A stretch of DNA of 64,000 bases from Robiginitomaculum sp. (lineage in GTDB: Bacteria > Pseudomonadota > Alphaproteobacteria > Caulobacterales > Maricaulaceae), in NCBI GenBank assembly GCA_002733605.1, contig NVWK01000001.1:485837-549836 (forward strand), given 5' to 3'. This document shows, piece by piece, positions 26,824-35,781 of this stretch. Every line of letters starts with the position of its first letter. The stretch's first letter is position 1. The notes under the pieces were generated by a model. The model worked only from the letters and a program-made list of their open reading frames with translations. It did no database searches and had not been told where the DNA came from. A program made the position numbers and the translations under genes.

Positions 26824-27892
26824 AGCAACGGAGGCGCATAAGGCAGATTTAAATTTGCTCGTCCGCGCCACCCGCGAAGCTGGAACCATTGCTCGCGACT
26901 TTTATAATCGCGGCAATACAAAGAGCTGGCATAAAGAAAACGACCACCCCGTCACCGAAGCCGACATTGCCGTCAATGATCATTTACTAGCTGTTTTACA
27001 ACCTGCACGCCCCGATTATGGCTGGCTGTCGGAAGAAACCCAAGACGATTATTCCCGCCAAAGCTCCACGCGCAGTTTTGTCATAGACCCCATAGATGGC
27101 ACCCGTGCTTTTATGGATGGTCGCCCCCATTTTACAATCTGTGCCGCCGTCACCGAAAACGGGAAACCTGTCGCGGGCGTTGTCTATAATCCGGTCAAGG
27201 AAGAGATGTTTGAAGCCGTGTTAGGCGGTGGCGCACGCCTGAACGGAACCACAATCAAACCGGGCACGTGCGATCATATTGAAAACTGCACCATGATCGG
27301 CTATCCGCGTAAATTCCGGCGTTTAGGATGGCCAGATATGCAGATCAGCATCCGCAATTCCATGGCCTACCGCATTGTTATGGTGGCTGCGAATATATGT
27401 GACGCGACGGTCTCCTTTACCCCCAAATCCGATTGGGATTTAGCGGCCGCAGCCCTGATCGCAACGGAGAGTGGGGGCATCATTACCGATTTGGAAGGCC
27501 TCGCTTTCAATTTCACCAGCCAAAGCACATCAAATAATGGCGTTATTTGTGCTAGCCCCGCGCTACACCCTTTGTTATTAGAGCAAGTCAAAGCCAGCAC
27601 TGCTGGCAACACAAAAGTTTTGGAGACAAAAATGTCTGACCGCAAACCTACAAAAGAAACCCAAACCCAACTCCTCCATATTGTCATTGGCGGAGAATTA
27701 ATCGACCCGATGAAAACCGAATTTATGGACCTTGAGAAAGTGATCTATATCGGCGCGTACCCGAATTACAAAAAAGCCTATGAAGCGTGGAAAAGCGCCG
27801 CCCAAACCACTGTCGACAATGCCCATATGCGCTTCTTCATCCTGCATGCCCACGAACTGATCGACCCTGATAATGACGGGATTATCGGCTAG
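26816..27892 (+). CDS. CysQ-type phosphatase fused to a DUF4170 domain
   Basis: Residues 1-265 are an inositol-monophosphatase-fold 3'(2'),5'-bisphosphate nucleotidase: metal motifs WLSEETQDD and DPIDGTRAFMDGRPHF, then SDWDLAAAALIATESGG. Residues 273-358 match DUF4170, normally a separate protein of about 80 residues encoded just after cysQ in alphaproteobacteria. The joint is an in-frame linker (AGNTKVLETK). An internal ATG at 27632 is preceded by GGAG, the likely remnant of the separate gene's ribosome site, and may still produce free DUF4170. The start is GTG 26816 (TTG 26810 is possible), overlapping tldE by 8 bp. Confidence 0.85.
   Translation: MTRATEAHKADLNLLVRATREAGTIARDFYNRGNTKSWHKENDHPVTEADIAVNDHLLAVLQPARPDYGWLSEETQDDYSRQSSTRSFVIDPIDGTRAFMDGRPHFTICAAVTENGKPVAGVVYNPVKEEMFEAVLGGGARLNGTTIKPGTCDHIENCTMIGYPRKFRRLGWPDMQISIRNSMAYRIVMVAANICDATVSFTPKSDWDLAAAALIATESGGIITDLEGLAFNFTSQSTSNNGVICASPALHPLLLEQVKASTAGNTKVLETKMSDRKPTKETQTQLLHIVIGGELIDPMKTEFMDLEKVIYIGAYPNYKKAYEAWKSAAQTTVDNAHMRFFILHAHELIDPDNDGIIG
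27625..27634 (+). promoter_or_regulatory. Internal ribosome site and start within the cysQ fusion
   Basis: GGAG 6 nt upstream of an in-frame ATG (27632) lies exactly at the start of the DUF4170 part. Either it is a relic of a fused gene boundary or it still allows independent translation of an 86-residue DUF4170 protein. Confidence 0.5.
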
Positions 27893-29689
27893 GTGGCCAA
27901 GACCAATCTTTTAAAACTTCCCAGTAGCGACAAGGTTTTAATCGCTCGCCTGTGGAAGGAATATGTGCGGCCCTTCAGAGCGCGGCTGTTCCTTGCCTTC
28001 TTCTTTATGATTATATTGGCGGCAACAACCGCAGCCTATGGCTTCCTCATCGCACAAATTATTGATGTGGCCAAAGACTTAGACAACGGCGCAGCCAATC
28101 CTGTGTCCGCAATGGACAAAGCCAAAACCTTCGCCCGCACAATTGTTCCGGCTGTGCTCGGCCTGACGGCCATCTCGGGCACATCTATGTTTTTACAAAA
28201 TATATTGGCAAATTCCGTAGCTCTCAACACAATTGGCAGTTTGCAAAAAGCCATGTTCTTAAGCATCCATCGCGCCGACTTCGCACATTTTCAACGCGAA
28301 CCGGTAGGTACACTCATCTCGCGCTTCACCAACGATGTCACCATCCTCACCCAAGCCTTGCTCCGCACCATGACCAATCTTGTGCGCGAACTGCTCACCA
28401 TCTTATTTTGTATCGTCGTAATGATACAATTCGATTGGCTCCTAACCTTGTTAATCTTGGGTGTATATCCGCTGGCCGCATTTCCGATTATCGCAATTTC
28501 CAAACGGTTGCGCGGCAATTCTGCCGAGGCCCAAGCCCAGATAGGCATTATCACCTCACAACTTGGCGAAAGTTTTGCCGGGGCGCGTATGGTGCGAACC
28601 TATGGCCTTGAAGCCTATGAACAGAAACGTCTAGGGGCGTCTTTTGATGAACGCATACGTCTCTATCTCACTCTCGTCACCAACAAAGCCCGCGTCGACC
28701 CTATTTTGGAAGTATTGGGCGGCATTGCTGTCGCCGGCATTTTCGCGCTCGGCGTTTACCGCGTTGCTGGAGGCCATACAACAGCCGGAGCCATAGCCGG
28801 ACTTCTCGCCCTCATCCTCGCTATCAGCCCTCGTGCGCGCGCACTTGGCACTCTCAACAATGTTGTTCAGGAAGGTCTCGCCGCCCTGCACCGTATTTTC
28901 GAACTGATTGACGAAAAATCCGAAATCGTCGATGCACCCAACGCCAAACCCCTCACCAAGGTCAAAGGCAAGCTCGCCTTCAAAAAGGTAAGTTTCAGTT
29001 ATGAAGACGGCACACAGGCCCTGCACAATTTAAATTTCACCGTCAAACCCGGCGAGACCATCGCCTTTGTCGGGCCATCCGGTGGCGGCAAATCCACCAT
29101 CATAAACCTCATCGCCCGCCTGTATGATGTAGGTTCGGGACAGATCAGTATTGACGGCCATGACATAAAAGATGTCACCCTACACTCTTTGCGCAATGCA
29201 TTGGCCCTCGTCTCCCAAGACATCATCCTGTTTGACGATACAATCGCCGTCAATATCGGTTTTGGCCGCGAAGGGGCGAGCCAGAACGAGATTGAAAATG
29301 CCGCCAAGGCTGCCGCCGCCCACGACTTCATTACGGAACTCCCCAATGGCTATCAAACCCTGATCGGCGAAGGCGGGGGTAAATTATCCGGTGGCCAACG
29401 CCAACGCATCGCCCTTGCCCGCGCCATGCTCCGCGATGCCCCTATCCTGCTCCTCGACGAAGCCACCAGTGCACTTGACGCCGAATCAGAAGCCAAAGTC
29501 CAGATGGCCCTCGACACTCTGTCCAAAGGTCGCACAGTTTTTGTCATCGCCCACCGGCTCTCGACCGTGCGCAGAGCCGACCGCATTCTCGTCCTTGATA
29601 AAGGCAAAATCGTAGAAAGCGGCACCCACGACAAGCTTATGCAAAAGAACGGCCTCTACGCCAAGCTCCGCGCTCTACAATTCAGCTAG
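27893..29689 (+). CDS. MsbA-like ABC exporter (half-transporter)
   Basis: This 598-aa protein has six N-terminal membrane helices (about 25-320) fused to an ATPase domain. Walker A is GPSGGGKST (about 393-401), the signature is KLSGGQRQRIALARAML (about 497-513), and Walker B is LLLDEATSALD (about 518-528) followed by the switch His in VIAHRLS. Its place between the cysQ-DUF4170 gene and lipid A genes suggests lipid A or phospholipid flipping. The GTG start directly abuts the previous stop with no own ribosome site, so translation is likely coupled. Confidence 0.92.
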   Translation: MAKTNLLKLPSSDKVLIARLWKEYVRPFRARLFLAFFFMIILAATTAAYGFLIAQIIDVAKDLDNGAANPVSAMDKAKTFARTIVPAVLGLTAISGTSMFLQNILANSVALNTIGSLQKAMFLSIHRADFAHFQREPVGTLISRFTNDVTILTQALLRTMTNLVRELLTILFCIVVMIQFDWLLTLLILGVYPLAAFPIIAISKRLRGNSAEAQAQIGIITSQLGESFAGARMVRTYGLEAYEQKRLGASFDERIRLYLTLVTNKARVDPILEVLGGIAVAGIFALGVYRVAGGHTTAGAIAGLLALILAISPRARALGTLNNVVQEGLAALHRIFELIDEKSEIVDAPNAKPLTKVKGKLAFKKVSFSYEDGTQALHNLNFTVKPGETIAFVGPSGGGKSTIINLIARLYDVGSGQISIDGHDIKDVTLHSLRNALALVSQDIILFDDTIAVNIGFGREGASQNEIENAAKAAAAHDFITELPNGYQTLIGEGGGKLSGGQRQRIALARAMLRDAPILLLDEATSALDAESEAKVQMALDTLSKGRTVFVIAHRLSTVRRADRILVLDKGKIVESGTHDKLMQKNGLYAKLRALQFS

Positions 29690-29699
29690 CAATCGTTTG

Positions 29700-30359
29700 T
29701 TATTCGCGCCGCAGAATTTTCTCGGAAATCGTATTGCCGATCCAACCGGACATAAACCGCGCCTTTACATCCGCCGGATCATAGATTTGATCAACCCAAT
29801 CCAGAAAACTGATCTCATGCTCTCGCGCATACAACAGATAATCATCAAAAAAGAAATCCAGCATGCCGGTTTTCCCGGCCTTCACATGTAAATATTTAAA
29901 CTTTAATTGCTCGACCGCTTCAGCAATTGGCACCCCCATATGAAAATGCCGATACAAAACACCGGTAATCCCCGTCCGGTCAGCCCCGGATTTACAATGC
30001 ATCATCACAGGGTATTCCATCGTCTCGAACGCTTCTTTTAATGCATGCAATTTATGTTTTTTTGGCGTATCGCGCGAATACATCCGCAAATCCACCAAAG
30101 CAATCCCGTGACGCTCACAGGCTTCTTTCTCAAGGGCGTAATAACCTTTGTCGCTTTCGCCGCGCAAATTCAGGATTGTTTTAATGCCGTCCTTGGCCAA
30201 TTGCGCGATTCGCTTGGGCGAAGGCTGGTTAGCCCGATACATTCCTCCCCCGATATGGTGCTGGTTATCGAACCATAGGCGTAAAAACCCGTGATCTCCC
30301 CACGTCAAATCCCGATAGGCCTGTTTTCGGCCCTGCTGTGTATTTAAATCAAGTGTCAT
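29700..30359 (-). CDS. Dual-specificity/tyrosine phosphatase-like protein
   Basis: This 219-aa protein has the phosphatase P-loop HCKSGADRTG (about residues 131-140), i.e. Cx5R with the catalytic cysteine. MYRANQPSPKRIAQLAKDGI and KTILNLRGESDKGYY upstream match the DSP/PTP-like fold that also dephosphorylates phosphoinositides. The frame continues to 30602, but that overlaps the divergent acyltransferase gene; MTLDLN at 30359 is the sensible start. It is the only gene on the opposite strand inside the lipid A cluster, so a role in phospholipid or sugar-phosphate turnover is possible. Confidence 0.82.
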   Translation of the reverse strand: MTLDLNTQQGRKQAYRDLTWGDHGFLRLWFDNQHHIGGGMYRANQPSPKRIAQLAKDGIKTILNLRGESDKGYYALEKEACERHGIALVDLRMYSRDTPKKHKLHALKEAFETMEYPVMMHCKSGADRTGITGVLYRHFHMGVPIAEAVEQLKFKYLHVKAGKTGMLDFFFDDYLLYAREHEISFLDWVDQIYDPADVKARFMSGWIGNTISEKILRRE

Positions 30360-30383
30360 AGAAGTCTTGTATCTTGGTACCTT

Positions 30384-31187
30384 ATGTCCAATATTCACAT
30401 TAGTATTGGCAAAGCCATAGCAGGGAGCACCCCATTGTTCAAACGGTTCATGAACCTGAAATTCATCCAAGTCGGCCTCGCCCTTATATTGGCCGCCTAT
30501 ATGGGATTGGTACGTAGAACCACGCGCTGGACAATTGACGGCACGGACGTCCTCGCCCCCTTGCAAATAAGCGGAGAGGGCTTCATCGCCTGCGCATGGC
30601 ATTCAAGGTTTTTGATGACAACGGCCGGTTGGTCAAAGATGAAACAAAAACCCCATGTCTTGATCTCGAAATCCCGCGACGGAAATCTGGTGGCCTACAC
30701 CTCAAAATTTTTACGGCTCGGCGTCATCAGAGGCTCCCGCAAAGCCAAGTTCAAAGATAAAGAAAAACGCGGCGCAGGTGCCTTGCGCGACATGATACAA
30801 ACCATCAAGAACGGAGATTGTATCTTCATGACCCCCGATGGCCCGCGCGGCCCCCGCATGCGCATGGGCGAAGGCCCCCTACGCCTCGCCAAACTAAGCG
30901 GCGCGCCGCTTCTGGCCTATGGCCTGTCAACGTCAAACAAAGTCCTGTTCAATTCATGGGATCGGTTTATGCTCCCCCTACCTTTTGGGCGGGGGAAAAT
31001 TGTTTTTGCTGGCCCTCTGAGTGTGCCTGCCGATGCAAGCGAAACACAGATTGAACAATTACGGGGACACTTCGAAAACATGCTCAACATGGCCACACAA
31101 GCAGCAGACAAGAGCGTTGGCAACACGCCAATTTTGCCTGCCGAAGCCCGCGCGTCCAAACAAACGAGCCGCAGGCAAGTCTCGTGA
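30384..31187 (+). CDS. DUF374 lysophospholipid acyltransferase-like protein
   Basis: This 267-aa membrane-associated protein of the DUF374 family belongs to the broad LPLAT superfamily. Diagnostic segments are ACAWHSRFLM (about 71-80), LISKSRDGNLVAYTSKFLRL (about 93-112) and FMTPDGPRGPRMRMGEGPLR (about 150-169). An N-terminal hydrophobic stretch (about 24-42) anchors it. It immediately precedes waaA and overlaps it by 4 bp (GTGA), the usual alphaproteobacterial order. It is probably involved in acyl transfer to lipid A or phospholipid, though the acceptor is not known. Confidence 0.88.
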   Translation: MSNIHISIGKAIAGSTPLFKRFMNLKFIQVGLALILAAYMGLVRRTTRWTIDGTDVLAPLQISGEGFIACAWHSRFLMTTAGWSKMKQKPHVLISKSRDGNLVAYTSKFLRLGVIRGSRKAKFKDKEKRGAGALRDMIQTIKNGDCIFMTPDGPRGPRMRMGEGPLRLAKLSGAPLLAYGLSTSNKVLFNSWDRFMLPLPFGRGKIVFAGPLSVPADASETQIEQLRGHFENMLNMATQAADKSVGNTPILPAEARASKQTSRRQVS

Positions 31188-32485
31188 AAAAAACCGGCCT
31201 TCTGAAAACCTATAGCGGCGCAACCCGGATTTTGGCGCCCGCTTTGCCATTTTGGCTCAAACGCCGCGCCGATAACGGTAAAGAAGACCCGACCCGCCTC
31301 GCTGAACGAGACGGTATTAGCGCTATAGAACGCCCGAGCGGGCACCTTGTGTGGATGCATGCGGCCAGTGTTGGCGAATCCCAAATGCTGATGCCGGTCA
31401 TCAACAAAATTTTGCGCGAACACCCAAAGTTTCATATCGTCATCACAACCGGAACCGTCACCTCCGCGGAACTATTGGCCAAAAGCCTTCCCGAAAATGC
31501 CTGCCATCAATACGCACCTGCCGATCATCCCAAAGCCGTCCAAAATTTCCTCGATCACTGGAAACCGGACATGGCGATATTCGCCGAATCCGAGCTTTGG
31601 CCCAATATGATCATGATGACCCACAAGCGCGCGATCCCGATGGCATTGCTAAACGCCCGCATGAGTGCAGAATCGATCCAGCGCTGGGCCAAGCGCGGCA
31701 AAAAATCAGGCCAGGCTCTACTCTCCTGTTTTGATCTTATCCTCGCCGCCGATACAGCCACCGCCGATGGTCTCAGCTGGCTCATGGAAAAGGATATTGA
31801 AAGCCCGGGAAATCTAAAAGATGCCGCCGCCGCCCTAGGCGTCGATACGCGCGAGCACAAAGCCTTAAACGACGCAGTCGGGAAACGCCCCGTCTGGTGC
31901 GCGGCCAGCACCCACAAAGGCGAAGAAGAATTAATCGCACAGGCCGCACTCGACATTAAAGCCAACTGCCCGGGTGCCTTACTTCTACTGGCACCCCGCC
32001 ACCCCGAACGGGCCGAAGCCATTATCAACATACTGACACAGGCGGGCCTGTCGTCCATACGCCGTTCAAGCGGTCTGATGCCAACGCCACAAACTGACGT
32101 GTATATTTTTGATAGTATGGGTCATATGGGCCTCGTGTACCGGGTCGCAACGGTTAGTTTTATTGGCGGATCATTGTTGAAGGATTTATCAGGGCACAAT
32201 CCATTGGAACCCGCAAGACTAGGCAGTGCCATCATTGCCGGAAGCCATATTTCCAGTTTTGCCGAGCTTTATATGGCCTTGTTCAGGTTTGACGGCGCGA
32301 CCCGCATTCTATCTGAAGACGAGTTAGCACCTTCCGTCCTCAAATTTTTACAAGACCCCAAAGCGTGCAAAACCCAGGCCCATGCCGCTCTACAATACAC
32401 CAAAAGCCGGGATGCCGTTCTCGACTATGTCTGGGAGCAACTGGCGCCACTCCTCCCCAATTCTGACACAAAAGAAGATGCATAA
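31184..32485 (+). CDS. waaA: 3-deoxy-D-manno-octulosonic acid transferase
   Basis: WaaA (KdtA) transfers Kdo from CMP-Kdo to lipid IVA at the inner membrane's cytosolic face. The 433-aa GT30-family protein has the N-terminal block HAASVGESQMLMPV, the acceptor-side motif FAESELWPNM, the CMP-side segment ASTHKGEEELI and the C-terminal GGSLLKDLSGHNPLEPARLG. It starts with GTG at 31184 inside the DUF374 stop and ends 1 bp into lpxK (TAATG), so the three are translated as a chain. Confidence 0.95.
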   Translation: MKKTGLLKTYSGATRILAPALPFWLKRRADNGKEDPTRLAERDGISAIERPSGHLVWMHAASVGESQMLMPVINKILREHPKFHIVITTGTVTSAELLAKSLPENACHQYAPADHPKAVQNFLDHWKPDMAIFAESELWPNMIMMTHKRAIPMALLNARMSAESIQRWAKRGKKSGQALLSCFDLILAADTATADGLSWLMEKDIESPGNLKDAAAALGVDTREHKALNDAVGKRPVWCAASTHKGEEELIAQAALDIKANCPGALLLLAPRHPERAEAIINILTQAGLSSIRRSSGLMPTPQTDVYIFDSMGHMGLVYRVATVSFIGGSLLKDLSGHNPLEPARLGSAIIAGSHISSFAELYMALFRFDGATRILSEDELAPSVLKFLQDPKACKTQAHAALQYTKSRDAVLDYVWEQLAPLLPNSDTKEDA

Positions 32486-33483
32486 TGCGCGCCCCTGAAT
32501 TTTGGAATATTAAACATGGTCGGGATGCAGCGCCGATGTTGCGCACATTTCTCTCACCACTGGGATGGCTTTATGGCCGTGCAACCGCCAAACGTATCCG
32601 CGAAACGGACGCCTATGATCCCGGTATTCCCGTCATCAGTGTCGGCAATGCCAGTGTTGGCGGCACTGGAAAAACACCCGTCACAGCCTATCTTCTCGAA
32701 AGCTTGACCCGCTTAGGTCTCCGCGCAGCTGTCGTAACCCGTGGCTATGGCGGCACAGAAAAAGGCCCTATGGTTGTCACCCCAAAACACACTGCCGCCC
32801 AAATGGGCGACGAACCCCTGCTCTTGGCACGCCACGGCGTGGTCTGGGTCGCGGCCAGTCGTGGAGACGGCGGCAAGGCCGCCGCCGCACAAGGCGCACA
32901 AGTTATTATTCTGGATGATGGTCATCAAAATCCGTCTTTAAAGAAAACCTTATCCTTGCTGGTTGTCGATGCGGAAATTGGATTTGGCAATGAGCGCGTC
33001 TTCCCCGCAGGGCCACTTCGCGAACCTGTCAGTGCCGCCCTTGCCCGCACAGACGCCGTTATTCTTATGAAGCCAAGTGCAGATTATGTTGTCGACGAAG
33101 ATTTGCTGGAAACCCTCAGAGGACACCTTGTCATCTCGGCACGCCTTATCTCCCAATCCCCACCTCCCAAAGGAAAACTATATGCCTTTGCCGGCATTGG
33201 TCGTCCGAATAAGTTCTTTGATGCCCTCCTCCGTGAAGGCGCCGAATTGGTAGAAAGCATGCCGTTTGCAAATCACTACGCCTATAAAGATACGGATTTG
33301 AAGAATTTGCTGGAACTATCAGGCGAATATGGCGCGCAATTGATCACGACAGAGAAAGATTATGTGCGTATTCCCAAAGCCTATAAAAAACATGTCCACG
33401 TCTGGCCCGTTTCAGTTATATTCGAGGATGAATTAAACTTAAGACGGGTTTTACATCCCATTCTCTCGGCAGCAAAACCCTAA
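32485..33483 (+). CDS. lpxK: Tetraacyldisaccharide 4'-kinase
   Basis: LpxK phosphorylates the 4' position of the lipid A disaccharide. The 332-aa protein carries the P-loop GNASVGGTGKTPVTAYLLE (about 52-70), then RGYGGTEKGPMVV and the DDGHQNPSL motif (about 143-151) typical of the family. The C-terminal part contains TTEKDYVRIP. TAATG overlaps with waaA before it and lpxL after it show tight translational coupling. Confidence 0.95.
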   Translation: MRAPEFWNIKHGRDAAPMLRTFLSPLGWLYGRATAKRIRETDAYDPGIPVISVGNASVGGTGKTPVTAYLLESLTRLGLRAAVVTRGYGGTEKGPMVVTPKHTAAQMGDEPLLLARHGVVWVAASRGDGGKAAAAQGAQVIILDDGHQNPSLKKTLSLLVVDAEIGFGNERVFPAGPLREPVSAALARTDAVILMKPSADYVVDEDLLETLRGHLVISARLISQSPPPKGKLYAFAGIGRPNKFFDALLREGAELVESMPFANHYAYKDTDLKNLLELSGEYGAQLITTEKDYVRIPKAYKKHVHVWPVSVIFEDELNLRRVLHPILSAAKP

Positions 33484-34406
33484 TGGCTAAAGCAGAACCG
33501 GGATTTTTCAAACACCTCTTATGGCGGCTCGAAGTTCTCGCCTACGACAGTGTACGCATATGCATGGCCCCGTTCTCTCTGGATTCAATCTCCGCATTTT
33601 CCGGCAGATTATTTGAGTGGATCGGCCCCAAAACCAGCAAGCACCACATTGCCGAAACTGGCATGCGCGTGGCATTTCCAGACGCCAGTGACGCACAAAT
33701 CAATACATGGCTCAGCGAAAGCTGGAACCGGATCGGGCGAACATTCGGGGAGTTCCCGCTGCTAGGACGGATCAAGGTTTTTGATGGGTCTGGCCGCGTA
33801 GAAGTGATCGGGCTTGAACGGCTCGAAAAACTGAAAAAAGACGGTAAAGCGGCCATACTGGTCTCGGGACATTTTGCCAATTGGGAGCTTATGGCCGCCG
33901 TGTTCTCCCAAACGAACCTCCCCGTTCACGTCACTTACCGTCCCACAAACAACCCGTATTTCGACAAACGTATCCGTCAACAGCGCGCCGCCTACGGTAT
34001 AAAACTGATGGTGGCAAAATCCGGCGCCAAAGGCGCAAAAGAACTTATCCACGCCCTGCGCTCTGGCCAAAGCGTCGCCCTGCTCAACGACCAAAAATTT
34101 AACGAAGGCATAGAAGTGCCGTTCTTCGGCGTCGGCGCTATGACCGCGCCCGGCCCCACCCGCCTTGCCATAAAAACCGGAGCACCGCTGATCCCCATGT
34201 CAATTGTGCGCACCGAAGGCGCAAATTTTCGCGTAACAATCCACGAACCCATCAAGCTACAAAAAACAGACGATAGAACTGCGGATATTCGCGACGGTGT
34301 CCTGAAAATCACCAGCTTCGTTGAAGAACATATCCGCGAAAACCCGACCGACTGGTTCTGGGTGCACAGGCGTTGGCCAAAGGAAATGTACAGGAAAAAA
34401 CCCTAA
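33483..34406 (+). CDS. Lipid A lauroyl acyltransferase (LpxL/HtrB family)
   Basis: This 307-aa inner-membrane acyltransferase adds a secondary acyl chain to Kdo-lipid A. The catalytic HX4E motif is SGHFANWEL (about 127-135). VTYRPTNNPYFDKRIRQQRA and ALLNDQKFNEGIEVPFFG follow as in the LpxL/LpxM family. The C-terminus contains the conserved WFWVHRRWP. It is the last gene of the lipid A chain and converges with aroQ, overlapping its 3' end by 4 bp. Which position or chain length it uses cannot be read from the sequence. Confidence 0.92.
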   Translation: MAKAEPGFFKHLLWRLEVLAYDSVRICMAPFSLDSISAFSGRLFEWIGPKTSKHHIAETGMRVAFPDASDAQINTWLSESWNRIGRTFGEFPLLGRIKVFDGSGRVEVIGLERLEKLKKDGKAAILVSGHFANWELMAAVFSQTNLPVHVTYRPTNNPYFDKRIRQQRAAYGIKLMVAKSGAKGAKELIHALRSGQSVALLNDQKFNEGIEVPFFGVGAMTAPGPTRLAIKTGAPLIPMSIVRTEGANFRVTIHEPIKLQKTDDRTADIRDGVLKITSFVEEHIRENPTDWFWVHRRWPKEMYRKKP

Positions 34407-34711
34407 CCGGCTTCTCTCTGCCGGTCCCACGCTTTAAATTCATAGGCAATCGATTGTTTGATCAACTCACGCCAAACGGGTTCGGCAATTTCGGTGCTCA
34501 GGCCTGCTTCTGTAGCCGCCGCTTTCACCTTGCGCACCACATCTTCGATACGATTAGAATCATAAACGCTTGCACGGTCGGTTTTGATGCGGGCCGCAGC
34601 TTCCATATAAGACTGGCGTTCAACAATTAAGCGCACCAGATCACGATCAACCCTGTCCACTTCTGTGCGAACATCGCGCATGCTTTGGCAGTCTTTTGCA
34701 GGTTTATTCAT
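34403..34711 (-). CDS. Chorismate mutase, AroQ type
   Basis: This 102-aa all-helical, monofunctional chorismate mutase converts chorismate to prephenate for Phe/Tyr synthesis. The family pattern is RTEVDRVDRDLVRLIVERQS (residues 15-34), with the catalytic Arg/Lys positions in AARIKTDRASVYD and the C-terminal IAEPVWRELIKQSIAYEF. Its ATG overlaps the end of the M23 peptidase gene by 8 bp, so it is last in the xseA-DUF2093-M23-aroQ unit. No signal peptide is present. Confidence 0.92.
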   Translation of the reverse strand: MNKPAKDCQSMRDVRTEVDRVDRDLVRLIVERQSYMEAAARIKTDRASVYDSNRIEDVVRKVKAAATEAGLSTEIAEPVWRELIKQSIAYEFKAWDRQREAG

Positions 34712-35564
34712 CGGTGGGCCATCGGGTTAGAAGTTCAGGATCGAGGTTGCGATTACGCCATTTCAACCGCCAGCACAAGTGCGGACCCGTGACCCGGCCT
34801 TTGGCCCCGACTTCGCCAATTTTATCGCCGCGTTTTATCTTTTGCCCCGGTTCGACAATAATATCGCTCATGTGCAAATACATGGAAATCAACCCCTGCC
34901 CATGATCAAGCAAAACCATCGCACCCTCGAAATACAAATCATCATCGGCAAGCGAAACCACACCATCCGCAGGCGCATAAATCGGTGTCCCGACAGGGGC
35001 CGCAATATCAACGCCGTAATGAGGGCGTTTCGGCACACCGTTTAAAATCCGCTGATTGCCAAAATCGGAAGTTTTAGTACCTTCCACTGGAAGCACAAAC
35101 CCGTCCCGGAATCCCATAGCGGTTTCGCGCGATGCAAATCCTATTTTCTTGCGTGCAGAAGACGCCCGAATGCGGGCCAATTGTTGTTTCGTGAAATTGG
35201 ACACCTGAGACGGTGGTAATCCGTCAATACGTTGCACGCCAAATTCACGGGACTTGATCGTGAGTGTTTGGGAATGTGGATTTGCGCCAACAGCCGTGAC
35301 GGTAATAGTTTCATGGGTCGGCGCATCCCGATCAAACCCGATCAATACATGACCCTGTTCGTCAGACATTGTTTTCACATCGCCAATTTCAACACTGGCA
35401 TTTGGCACCGTAGAGCAAAGCACCGCCCCACCCTGTTCAAGAACACCCGTGCAGGAAATAAACGTTTCCAGAGCCGCACTTTCAACCTGCCCACAAGCTG
35501 CGCTTAAGAGAGCGGCTGCAAAGGCAAGACTAAACCCCTTTCTCAAGAGTTTAACTCCTGCCAT
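34704..35564 (-). CDS. M23-family peptidase with a variant zinc motif
   Basis: This 286-aa envelope protein has a signal sequence (residues 1-24; LLSAACGQ hints at a lipoprotein, with a Ser at -3). A beta-rich middle precedes a LytM-like domain from about 175. The metal motif HYGVDIA (HxxxD) and MYLHMSD are present. The final HxH of M23 enzymes reads GPHLCWR, so Cys replaces the ligand His. Cysteine can bind zinc, and the change may be a subfamily trait, so activity is uncertain. Its ATG lies inside the DUF2093 gene (22-bp overlap). It may trim peptidoglycan or regulate another hydrolase. Confidence 0.87.
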   Translation of the reverse strand: MAGVKLLRKGFSLAFAAALLSAACGQVESAALETFISCTGVLEQGGAVLCSTVPNASVEIGDVKTMSDEQGHVLIGFDRDAPTHETITVTAVGANPHSQTLTIKSREFGVQRIDGLPPSQVSNFTKQQLARIRASSARKKIGFASRETAMGFRDGFVLPVEGTKTSDFGNQRILNGVPKRPHYGVDIAAPVGTPIYAPADGVVSLADDDLYFEGAMVLLDHGQGLISMYLHMSDIIVEPGQKIKRGDKIGEVGAKGRVTGPHLCWRLKWRNRNLDPELLTRWPTDE

Positions 35565-35752
35565 CGTTTAAGGCTGGCACCGGCGTCAATATAGGCTTCC
35601 TGGGCGTCGTCATTCCAGTATTTAAGCTCATCAAGCGGGATTTTTTCGCCTGTAACTGCACACACAACATAGCCCCCTGTTTCGAGGATCATAAAATCGG
35701 ACGAACCATAATGAAGCTTGGCTTCGCCGTTCGTGTTTGAAAAATTTAACAT
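35543..35752 (-). CDS. DUF2093 protein
   Basis: This 69-aa protein of unknown function belongs to the alphaproteobacterial DUF2093 family. It is recognised by KLHYGSSDFMILETGGYVVC and EKIPLDELKYWNDDAQEAYI. It is almost always encoded just downstream of xseA, as here (29-bp gap). It has no signal peptide or membrane segment. Confidence 0.9.
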   Translation of the reverse strand: MLNFSNTNGEAKLHYGSSDFMILETGGYVVCAVTGEKIPLDELKYWNDDAQEAYIDAGASLKRWQELNS

Positions 35753-35781
35753 GAGGCTCTTCTACACTACTCGAAGCAAAA

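Noticed and set aside
30360..30602. N-terminal extension of the phosphatase-like protein
   Set aside because: It overlaps the DUF374 gene on the other strand and shows no phosphatase sequence.
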